Source: Desulfovibrionaceae bacterium
GTDB taxonomy: Bacteria; Desulfobacterota; Desulfovibrionia; Desulfovibrionales; Desulfovibrionaceae
Length of the DNA: 5,817 nt
Direction of reading: 5' to 3'
Assembly (NCBI GenBank): GCA_017613475.1
Contig: JAGADT010000063.1
Location: 1-5,817 of the forward strand
The notes below the pieces were generated by a model. The model did not search any database. It saw only the letters and a list, made by a program, of their open reading frames with translations, and was not told the origin of the DNA. Each line of letters opens with the position of its first letter. The stretch's first letter is position 1. Of this stretch, positions 1 to 5,180 are shown in pieces. Position numbers and translations under genes: made by a program.

Positions 1-16
1 ATAGCGTATTTGCCAT
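1..16 (-). CDS. Start of an unidentified protein (first five codons only)
   Basis: The minus strand carries a near-perfect Shine-Dalgarno, GGAGGTGA (29-22), five bases ahead of an ATG at 16-14. Translation gives Met-Ala-Asn-Thr-Leu before the window ends. Several further ATG codons lie upstream in the same frame (from position 55 down), but only the ATG at 16 is correctly placed behind the Shine-Dalgarno, so I take it as the start. Five residues cannot identify a product. The gene lies downstream of tRNA-Leu on the same strand, separated from it by a terminator-like hairpin, so it probably has its own promoter in 17-128, although I find no convincing -35/-10 pair there. The strength of the ribosome site suggests an efficiently translated gene; that is inference. 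Confidence 0.6.
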
Positions 17-33
17 ATTGTTCACCTCCATTC

Positions 34-55
34 TGACATACATGATGACATACAT
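34..55. repeat. Tandem 10-bp direct repeat upstream of the left-edge gene
   Basis: TGACATACAT occurs exactly at 34-43 and again at 46-55, separated by GA, so the period is 12 bases, close to one helical turn. It lies 18-39 bases upstream of the start codon at 16 and just upstream of the Shine-Dalgarno, within the expected 5' leader or promoter-proximal region. Two identical sites about one turn apart could bind a dimeric regulator on one face of the helix. It could equally be a chance duplication in an AT-rich region. On the minus strand the two copies are also in frame with the start codon. Confidence 0.6.
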
Positions 56-109
56 TTTTTTGATTTGAACCCAACGGGACAAAACGGAGGGAAAAAGGCT
101 ATGAAAAGC

Positions 110-161
110 AAAAAAATCAATAAAATAAGGCAGTTCATGTACATTTCGTACAAAAACTGCC
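110..161 (-). terminator. Terminator-like hairpin after tRNA-Leu
   Basis: On the minus strand, 17-49 bases past the tRNA 3' end, a stem of 7 bp (161-155 with 135-129, GGCAGTT/AACTGCC) is followed after a 2x2 internal mismatch by a 5-bp stem (152-148 with 142-138, TGTAC/GTACA) closing a 5-base loop. The hairpin is followed by a U-rich tract, first TTATTTTATT and then seven T residues (116-110). This fits a rho-independent terminator for the tRNA transcript, although the tract is interrupted by A and G. The inner TGTAC-N5-GTACA palindrome could alternatively be a protein-binding site for the left-edge gene. Confidence 0.6.
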
Positions 162-177
162 CTACAAAATCCTAGTT

Positions 178-262
178 TGGTAGCCGGGGTGGGACTTGAA
201 CCCACACGCCCTAGGGACACCTGATTTTGAGTCAGGCGCGTCTGCCATTCCGCCACCCGGCC
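178..262 (-). tRNA. tRNA-Leu (anticodon CAA)
   Basis: This is a complete class II tRNA of 85 bases read on the minus strand. The acceptor stem pairs 262-256 (GGCCGGG) with 188-182 (CCCGGCT), with a G-U first pair. The discriminator is A at 181 and CCA is encoded at 180-178. The D arm has a 3-bp GCG/CGC stem and GG in the loop. The anticodon stem CCTGA/TCAGG (236-232, 224-220) encloses CTCAAAA, giving anticodon CAA at 229-227, which reads the UUG leucine codon. A 14-base variable arm (219-206) is of the long type expected for leucine. The T arm is GTGGG-TTCAAGT-CCCAC (205-189). It sits between its own promoter and a terminator-like hairpin, so it looks like an independent single-gene unit. Confidence 0.96.
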
Positions 263-264
263 AA

Positions 265-300
265 CATTTAATTTATACGCCCTGCTTTCAGCCTTGTCCA
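265..300 (-). promoter_or_regulatory. Sigma70-type promoter of tRNA-Leu
   Basis: On the minus strand TGGACA (300-295) matches the -35 consensus at five of six bases, and TATAAA (277-272) matches the -10 consensus at five of six. They are 17 bases apart, the optimal spacing. Transcription would start near 266-264, only a few bases before the tRNA 5' end at 262, so the precursor would have almost no 5' leader. The AT-rich stretch between -10 and the tRNA fits a strong promoter of stable RNA. The start point is inferred from spacing alone. Confidence 0.75.
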
Positions 301-304
301 GCGC

Positions 305-343
305 AAAAAAGCTGGCATGGCAAATTTTTACCCGCCATACAGC
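305..343 (-). terminator. Intrinsic terminator after cpoB (end of the ileS-lspA-cpoB run)
   Basis: Immediately after the cpoB stop codon the minus strand folds as GCTG (343-340) with CAGC (314-311), then, past a small asymmetric bulge (T against GC), ATGGC (338-334) with GCCAT (321-317), enclosing a 12-base loop. Six T residues (310-305) follow directly. This is a standard rho-independent terminator and marks the 3' end of the operon. It ends five bases before the -35 box of the tRNA promoter, so the two transcription units are packed tightly but kept apart. Confidence 0.75.
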
Positions 344-1204
344 CTATTTCAATGACTGAAGCTGCTGCCTGGCGCGGGAAGCTTCCGGCGACTTGGGGAA
401 TTTATTTATAACGTCCTGCAAGCGCATTTTGGCAGCATCCTTCTGGCCCATTTTCTGGAAACTCAATCCCTGCTTAAGATAGCAGGCAGCGACTTTGCTG
501 TGTTTGGGGTAACTGTCAATCACCGCCTGGTAATCAAGAGCGGCGTTGGAATACTGCCCCAGTGCAAAATGGCTCTCCGCCTTCCAGAACTGAGCATTGC
601 CTGTAAGCGAATGCTTGGGATAGGTAGAAACAAAATCCGTGAATCCCGTCAGGGCAGCCCTGAAATTCCTGCTGTTGTAATTGCCCATTGCCGTATCATA
701 CAACGCCTTGGCAACATCTTTGGGCTGGGCCGCCGGAGCGGGAGTCTGTGCCGCCGCAGCAGCAGCAACTGGAGCCGCAGCAACGGCGGCAGGAACAGCC
801 GGTGAAACCTGTGGAGCAGGTGCGCCTGGAGCCGCCCCCTGAGGAGCAGCATTTCCGCCAAGGCGCAGATCCGTGGCAAACAGCGTTTCCAGCATGCGCA
901 ATGCCTGATCATGGCGATCCACCTTGGCAGCCAGCTCTTCAAGGCTCCCCACATTTTTTGTAGTGTGGTTAAAATTATCAATCTGTCCCTGTACGGAAGA
1001 CATTTCCTCGCGAAGCTGCTGCACCTGAGCCCATGTATCGGCCTGGGCAGGCTGCATGTTGGAGAGGCTGGCAATCTTCCTGTCCTGCTCCTTCATGTGG
1101 GTGATCATGGCATCTACAGTAGACCTACTCGCACAGCCTGCAAGGGAAAGCAGGCTTCCCACAAGGCACAACGCAACAACACGGCGCATTCCACGCATTT
1201 TCAT
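344..1204 (-). CDS. cpoB: CpoB/YbgF-like lipoprotein (Tol-Pal-associated, coiled coil plus TPR)
   Basis: This 286-residue envelope protein resembles CpoB (YbgF), which in Escherichia coli links Tol-Pal outer-membrane constriction with PBP1B-dependent peptidoglycan synthesis at division. The N-terminus has basic residues, a hydrophobic stretch and a lipobox LAGC with Cys24, so signal peptidase II should cleave it. Ala at +2 favours outer-membrane sorting under the E. coli rule. Residues about 27-112 look like a coiled coil, like the trimerising N-terminal part of YbgF. Residues about 117-162 are an Ala/Pro-rich linker, and residues about 165-272 form three TPR-like repeats marked by YPKHS, YPKHS and FPKSP. 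I chose the start at 1204 because a GAGGG ribosome site lies 8-9 bases upstream; Met3 and Met6 are alternatives. E. coli CpoB is a soluble periplasmic protein, so the lipid anchor is a difference. The gene is 20 bases after the PLDc_N gene and ends at a terminator. Confidence 0.88.
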   Translation of the reverse strand: MKMRGMRRVVALCLVGSLLSLAGCASRSTVDAMITHMKEQDRKIASLSNMQPAQADTWAQVQQLREEMSSVQGQIDNFNHTTKNVGSLEELAAKVDRHDQALRMLETLFATDLRLGGNAAPQGAAPGAPAPQVSPAVPAAVAAAPVAAAAAAQTPAPAAQPKDVAKALYDTAMGNYNSRNFRAALTGFTDFVSTYPKHSLTGNAQFWKAESHFALGQYSNAALDYQAVIDSYPKHSKVAACYLKQGLSFQKMGQKDAAKMRLQDVINKFPKSPEASRARQQLQSLK

Positions 1205-1224
1205 GAAAATTTCCCTCTGCTTCG

Positions 1225-1431
1225 TTACAGCCGGTCCCCGGCTCTTCTAAGACCGAATAAAAGGTAGGCAAGCCCTCCAATCACGGGGAGGCATACGCAG
1301 CCAAGCAGCCAGGCAATGCGCTCTCCAGAGCTTGGAAACCAATGGGTCATAGCATGCCAAATTCCCCAAAGGTTAATCAATGCCGGCAGTCCCAAAAGAA
1401 GCAGCTGCCACCATGTCAATGAAAAAATCAT
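1225..1431 (-). CDS. Small PLDc_N-type two-helix membrane protein
   Basis: This 68-residue protein has two hydrophobic segments (about 8-27 and 38-60) joined by a short polar loop, WFPSSGER, and a basic C-terminal end. The end of the second helix, PVIGGLAYLLFGLRR, matches the pattern of the PLDc_N domain (phospholipase D/cardiolipin synthase N-terminal membrane domain), which also occurs as stand-alone small proteins of unknown function. No HKD catalytic motif is present, so it cannot itself be a phospholipase. The start at 1431 is chosen because its ATG overlaps the lspA stop (ATGA) and GGAGG lies 9 bases upstream. A longer 91-residue reading from 1500 would lie inside lspA and lacks support. 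Translational coupling to lspA is likely. The function is unknown; membrane assembly or lipid-related roles are only guesses from the domain name and neighbours. Confidence 0.8.
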   Translation of the reverse strand: MIFSLTWWQLLLLGLPALINLWGIWHAMTHWFPSSGERIAWLLGCVCLPVIGGLAYLLFGLRRAGDRL

Positions 1432-1949
1432 GCTCTGCTGCCTCCCGCAGGCTCCCGCCATAGAATCAGGCAGGCCAAAAAAACACCGCAGCAAATGCAA
1501 ATATCCGCGACGTTAAACGCCGGCCAGTGCCAGCTGCCTGCATAAAAATCCAAGAAATCAACCACTGCCCTGTAGCGGATCCTGTCAAGCCAATTGCCAA
1601 GGGCACCGCCCATTATAAGGCCAAGGCTCGCGTAGAGCACTGGAGACCACTTCTGCCAGCAGCGCACCAGCAGGATCAAAATCACCAAAGCCGCAAGCGT
1701 AGCCGCTGAAAAAAGCCATATCTGCCAGTCGATATCAGCCCTGTTTAAAAAGCCAAAGGCGGCGCCCCTGTTCCGGATATTCACGAGGTCAAAAAATCCG
1801 CGAATTACGGGAACGGTTCCGTTAAAAGGAATCTGGCGCATGACTGCCATTTTGCTGAGCTGATCCAGGGCCGCGGCCACAGCCGCAACAAGCCCCATAA
1901 CGAGGTATCCCCTTTTCGCAAAGGGCGATGCCGCCGGTAACATTGGCAT
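1428..1949 (-). CDS. lspA: Lipoprotein signal peptidase (signal peptidase II)
   Basis: LspA is the inner-membrane aspartyl peptidase that cuts prolipoprotein signal peptides before the diacylglyceryl-modified cysteine. The 173-residue length is normal. Four hydrophobic helices are visible at about 15-29, 75-95, 103-118 and 145-163. Family motifs are in order: LDQLSK (28-33), NRGAAFG (60-66), GGALGNWLDR (114-123), VVDFLDF (129-135) and WPAFNVAD (142-149). The catalytic aspartates should be Asp122 and Asp149. The start at 1949 has GGAG 10 bases upstream; Met3 would be too far from it. The gene follows ileS, a pairing common in bacteria, after 130 bases. It overlaps the next gene by four bases (ATGA). 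The CpoB-like lipoprotein two genes downstream is a predicted substrate. Confidence 0.96.
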   Translation of the reverse strand: MPMLPAASPFAKRGYLVMGLVAAVAAALDQLSKMAVMRQIPFNGTVPVIRGFFDLVNIRNRGAAFGFLNRADIDWQIWLFSAATLAALVILILLVRCWQKWSPVLYASLGLIMGGALGNWLDRIRYRAVVDFLDFYAGSWHWPAFNVADICICCGVFLACLILWREPAGGSRA

Positions 1950-2038
1950 GGCGAACTTTCTCCAGTGGCAGCCAGTTCATGCACGCCGCCGCTTGCAGGG
2001 ATCTGTAATATCCTGAAGCAGGGCAGTTAAACACGATG

Positions 2039-2069
2039 CCGCCGCATCATCCTGCAGACAATGCGGCGG
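2039..2069 (-). other. Perfect 9-bp GC-rich hairpin between ileS and lspA
   Basis: CCGCCGCAT (2039-2047) and ATGCGGCGG (2061-2069) are exact reverse complements around a 13-base loop. The hairpin begins 10 bases after the ileS stop codon. On the minus strand it is followed by CATCGTGTTTAAC, which is too poor in U for a standard intrinsic terminator. It may act as a partial terminator, a processing site or a 3' stabiliser that sets lspA expression relative to ileS; that role is inference. The rest of the 130-base gap shows only the lspA ribosome site. Confidence 0.65.
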
Positions 2070-2079
2070 ACTCAAAGGT

Positions 2080-4929
2080 TCAGCCAAGCTGATGCAGAAC
2101 GCCGGCGCAGCGCGGGCAGACATCAGGATGGGCGGGATCAGTTCCCAGTTCTTCGCTGTAAATCCAGCACCTGGCGCACTTTTCACCGGCCGCGTGCTCT
2201 ACGCGCACGGCAAGCCCCTGCACTTCGCCTGATACAGCGTCAGCCGGAGCCTTTTCCGTGGAAACCTGGAGCTGCGATACGATGAACAGCGCCCGCAGAT
2301 CCGTTCCAAGGGCATCCAGCAGCGCCTTATTTTCCTCATCCACATAGAGCGTGACGCGCGTATCAAGCGCATGGCCGATTTCGCCGCTTTTCCTCAAAGG
2401 CTCAATGGCGCGGGTAACATCATTGCGGATAGCAAGGAAACGTTCCCAGCGGGCGCGTTCTTCTTCAGAAAGGCTGAATGAAGCGGCCTCGGGCACAGGA
2501 GCGGCAAAAACGGTTGCCGCGCCAGCTTCAGGGCGGGCTCGCTTAAGCTCTTCGGGCAGGAAGCCATAGGCCTCTTCAGCTGTAAAGCTCAGCACAGGGG
2601 CCATGCTCCGCACAAGCATCAGCAGGATGTGATACAGGGCCGTCTGCGCTGAACGCCGGGCATCGGATTCCGGAGCTGAAGCGTAAAGGCGGTCTTTAAG
2701 CACGTCCAGGTAGAACGCTGAGAGATCTGTTACGCACAGGGCGTGCAGCGTATGGAATACCTTGTGGAATTCGTAATCAAGGTAGGCCTGCTGCACCCTG
2801 GCGCAGGCGCGGGCCGTAGCGTCCACGGCAAAGCGGTCAAGTGGATCAAGGCGATCGAACGGGAGCAGCTTTTCCGCCGTCAGTCCATTGATATTGCCCA
2901 AGAGATAGCGGCAGGTATTGCGGATGCGGCGATAGGCATCCACAAGGCGGTTGAGGATTTCATTGGAAATGCGGACATCCTCGCGGTAATCCACGGAAGA
3001 CACCCAGAGGCGCAGGATTTCAGCGCCGTAGCGGTTGATGACTTCCTCAGGAGCAACGACATTGCCAACAGACTTGGACATTTTACGGCCTTCGCCGTCC
3101 ACCACGTAGCCATGAGTCAGGACCGCGCGGTACGGCGAGACGCCCCGCGTGCCAATGGCGGCAAGAAGCGACGAATGGAACCAGCCGCGGTGCTGGTCTG
3201 ACCCTTCCAGGTACAGGTCCGCGGGGAAGGTGAGTTCAGGGCGGCTTTCCATAACCGCTGCAAAGCTCGTGCCTGAATCAAACCAAACGTCCAGGATATC
3301 GCTTTCTTTTTTCCAATGCGTTCCACCGCATTTGGGGCATTTCAGCCCTTCCGGCACAACATCTTCCATTGGCGCCGTATACCAGTAATCGCACCCAGTG
3401 GGATGCTCTGCGATGCGCGCCACAATGCCGCGCATCCACTCCGCATCCTGCCAGGCTTCCCCGCAGTCTTCGCACAACAGCGCGAGGATCGGCACGCCCC
3501 ATGTCCTCTGGCGGGAAATGCACCAGTCGGGCCGGGTCTCAATCATGTTATAGATGCGTTCTTCACCCCAGGAAGGAATCCAGCGCACGTCGTCACGAAT
3601 GGCCTTCAGCGCTTTCTTGCGCAGGTTATTGGCCTCCATGCCCACAAACCACTGCGTGGTGGCACGGAAAATGACAGGCTTTTTGCACCGCCAGCAGTGA
3701 GGATAGGAGTGGCTGATTTTTTCCTGGGCGAGGAGGTTGCCGACTTCCTTCACCTTTTCAATAACAGCGCCGTCCGCCTTCTGCACCTGCAGCCCGGCGA
3801 AAAACTCCACCGTGGGCAGGTAGCAGCCGCGGTCATCAAGCGGCGAATACACATCCAGGCCATATTTCAGGCCGACTTCATAGTCTTCCCGACCATGCCC
3901 GGGCGCTGTATGGACGCAGCCTGTGCCGGCTTCCAGCGTGACATGATTGCCAAGGATCATCAATGCTACGCGGTCATAAAACGGATGCCTGGCTTCCATG
4001 CGGTCAAAGTTTTCGCCCTTGGCCGTGCCAACGGCTTCCCACTGATCCCAGCCAAACTGCCTGGCGCAGCCTTCCGCCAGATCTTCTGCCAGCAGGTAAA
4101 AAGCGCCATCGTGCTTCAGCAGCACGTAGGTTAAATCGGGATGGAGGCAGACGGCGAGGTTGCTGGGCAGCGTCCATGGCGTCGTGGTCCAGATAACCAC
4201 GTAGGTGTTTGCCAAATCAGCTTCGCTCAGCGCGGGGAAAAGCTGCAGCATGCGCGTATCTGGCAAGGGGAAGCGCACAAAGATGGATTCGGAGGTTTCG
4301 TCGGCGTATTCAACTTCAGCCTCGGCAAGCGCCGTCTGGCAGGAACAGCACCAGTAAATGGGCTTTTTGCTGCGCACAAGACCGCCCTTCTCCGCAAAAT
4401 TGGCCAGCTCACCAGCGATGGCCGCCTCATAGGCAGGCTTCATGGTAATGTAGGGATCATCCCACTGCCCGAGCACTCCCAGGCGCTTAAATTCTTCCCG
4501 CTGGATGCCAATGTATTTCTCCGCATATTCGCGGCAATGCTGGCGGACGATGTGGGGAGGGAGCTCACGCTTTTTCTTTTCGCCCAGCATCTGCTCCACC
4601 TTCAGTTCAATGGGGAGCCCATGGCAGTCCCAGCCCGGCACATAGGGAGCGCGCTCGCCTTTCATGTTGCGGGCCTTAATAAGAATATCCTTGAGAATCT
4701 TATTCAGCGCGTGCCCCAGATGGATATGGCCATTCGCATACGGCGGACCGTCGTGCAGCATAAAGGTGGTATTGGGGTTGGCGGCGTCAAGCATGGCGTC
4801 GTAGGCATGGTGCTCTTCCCACCAACGCAGCCGTTCAGGTTCGCGCTGCGCAAGGTTTGCCTTCATGGGAAAACCAGTGGAAGGCAAATTCAGCGTGGAC
4901 TTGTACCCTGGTTTGTTATCGTCGCTCAT
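2080..4929 (-). CDS. ileS: Isoleucine--tRNA ligase
   Basis: This cytoplasmic class I aminoacyl-tRNA synthetase attaches isoleucine to tRNA-Ile and proofreads valine. The 949 residues match the bacterial family length. The HIGH motif appears as HLGH (70-73), after GPPYANG. The CP1 editing domain has TTPWTLPSN (249-257) and GTGCVHTAPGHG (335-346) followed by the conserved Asp349. The core continues with DWCISRQRTWGVP (468-480), DVWFDSG (547-553) and KMSKS (616-620). CxxC pairs at 194/197 with 412/415 and at 486/489 with 531/534 resemble the two zinc sites known in the Thermus thermophilus enzyme. A C-terminal zinc finger uses Cys918, 921, 938 and 941. I chose the start at 4929 because GAGGA lies 7 bases upstream. 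A reading extended to 5025 adds 32 residues that fit no family N-terminus. It is first in the run ileS-lspA-PLDc_N-cpoB and preceded by a candidate structured leader. Confidence 0.98.
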   Translation of the reverse strand: MSDDNKPGYKSTLNLPSTGFPMKANLAQREPERLRWWEEHHAYDAMLDAANPNTTFMLHDGPPYANGHIHLGHALNKILKDILIKARNMKGERAPYVPGWDCHGLPIELKVEQMLGEKKKRELPPHIVRQHCREYAEKYIGIQREEFKRLGVLGQWDDPYITMKPAYEAAIAGELANFAEKGGLVRSKKPIYWCCSCQTALAEAEVEYADETSESIFVRFPLPDTRMLQLFPALSEADLANTYVVIWTTTPWTLPSNLAVCLHPDLTYVLLKHDGAFYLLAEDLAEGCARQFGWDQWEAVGTAKGENFDRMEARHPFYDRVALMILGNHVTLEAGTGCVHTAPGHGREDYEVGLKYGLDVYSPLDDRGCYLPTVEFFAGLQVQKADGAVIEKVKEVGNLLAQEKISHSYPHCWRCKKPVIFRATTQWFVGMEANNLRKKALKAIRDDVRWIPSWGEERIYNMIETRPDWCISRQRTWGVPILALLCEDCGEAWQDAEWMRGIVARIAEHPTGCDYWYTAPMEDVVPEGLKCPKCGGTHWKKESDILDVWFDSGTSFAAVMESRPELTFPADLYLEGSDQHRGWFHSSLLAAIGTRGVSPYRAVLTHGYVVDGEGRKMSKSVGNVVAPEEVINRYGAEILRLWVSSVDYREDVRISNEILNRLVDAYRRIRNTCRYLLGNINGLTAEKLLPFDRLDPLDRFAVDATARACARVQQAYLDYEFHKVFHTLHALCVTDLSAFYLDVLKDRLYASAPESDARRSAQTALYHILLMLVRSMAPVLSFTAEEAYGFLPEELKRARPEAGAATVFAAPVPEAASFSLSEEERARWERFLAIRNDVTRAIEPLRKSGEIGHALDTRVTLYVDEENKALLDALGTDLRALFIVSQLQVSTEKAPADAVSGEVQGLAVRVEHAAGEKCARCWIYSEELGTDPAHPDVCPRCAGVLHQLG

Positions 4930-5025
4930 CTGAGAGTCCTCTGGGTTATCCGCAATTCCGGGCAACGGCTGCCGGATTGACAAGGATGGAAAAAGGTTCA
5001 AATCGGCACGGAGGCGCAAAGGCAA

Positions 5026-5117
5026 GGAAAAACCACCAGCGCTTTTCCAAAACCCTGCGCCGAACGCCTCCAGAATGTATTGAGGCGGCTCAAACGGTAA
5101 AAAAAGCCTACCGTCAT
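5026..5117 (-). other. Cluster of small hairpins in the ileS leader
   Basis: On the minus strand three consecutive short stem-loops can be drawn. ACGGTA (5114-5109) pairs with TACCGT (5099-5094) around a T-rich loop. CGCCTC (5087-5082) pairs with GAGGCG (5070-5065) around 11 bases. GGAAAA (5048-5043) pairs with TTTTCC (5031-5026) around 11 bases. They lie between the candidate ileS promoter and the ileS start. The region may include the argB 3' end, since the first hairpin has T-runs in and before it, but none of the three is followed by a clean U-tract. I found no T-box consensus. A regulatory role is unproven. Confidence 0.35.
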
Positions 5118-5150
5118 CCGAAAAAACTCGGTTCTAAAGAAAAGCTCTTC

Positions 5151-5180
5151 AGTATTGGTTCAGAACGTGCACTCTGTCAA
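5151..5180 (-). promoter_or_regulatory. Candidate sigma70 promoter for ileS
   Basis: On the minus strand a perfect -35 hexamer TTGACA (5180-5175) is followed 18 bases later by AATACT (5156-5151), which matches the -10 consensus at four of six bases. The -35 overlaps the argB stop codon TGA (5179-5177). Transcription would begin near 5144 and leave a leader of about 215 bases before the ileS ATG. The perfect -35 is persuasive, while the weak -10 and slightly long spacer make this a moderate call. No better promoter was seen in the rest of the gap. Confidence 0.5.

Noticed and set aside
649..1074. 141-codon minus-strand frame overlapping the cpoB-like gene
   Set aside because: Its Leu/Arg-rich translation is the out-of-frame reading of the Ala/Pro-coding linker, while the cpoB frame has a lipobox and TPR repeats.
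1432..1500. Earlier start for the PLDc_N protein giving 91 residues
   Set aside because: The extra 23 residues lie in another frame of lspA and do not look like a membrane-protein N-terminus; the ATGA overlap with GGAGG upstream is the better start.
1822..2079. Possible small gene in or across the ileS-lspA gap
   Set aside because: The open frame runs into lspA in another frame, has no ribosome site and shows no recognisable features.
3316..4134. 272-codon open frame on the plus strand inside ileS
   Set aside because: It lies wholly antisense to the strongly conserved ileS coding sequence, and its translation shows no domain I recognise; it is a by-product of codon bias.
4141..4980. 279-codon open frame on the plus strand over the ileS 5' part
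   Set aside because: It is antisense to the HIGH-motif region of ileS and shows no recognisable protein features.
4930..5025. N-terminal extension of IleS by 32 residues
   Set aside because: IleS orthologues begin near the MSDDNKPGYKSTLNLP segment, and GAGGA is correctly spaced for the ATG at 4929; the extension lies in the leader.
4998..5117. 39-codon minus-strand leader frame in the argB-ileS gap
   Set aside because: It has no Shine-Dalgarno, no run of isoleucine codons that would suggest attenuation, and overlaps the hairpins; treated as chance.
4930..5176. T-box riboswitch ahead of ileS
   Set aside because: The conserved T-box sequence (GGGTGGNACCGCG type) and a following terminator are absent; a GGTGG at about 5037-5033 lacks the rest of the motif.
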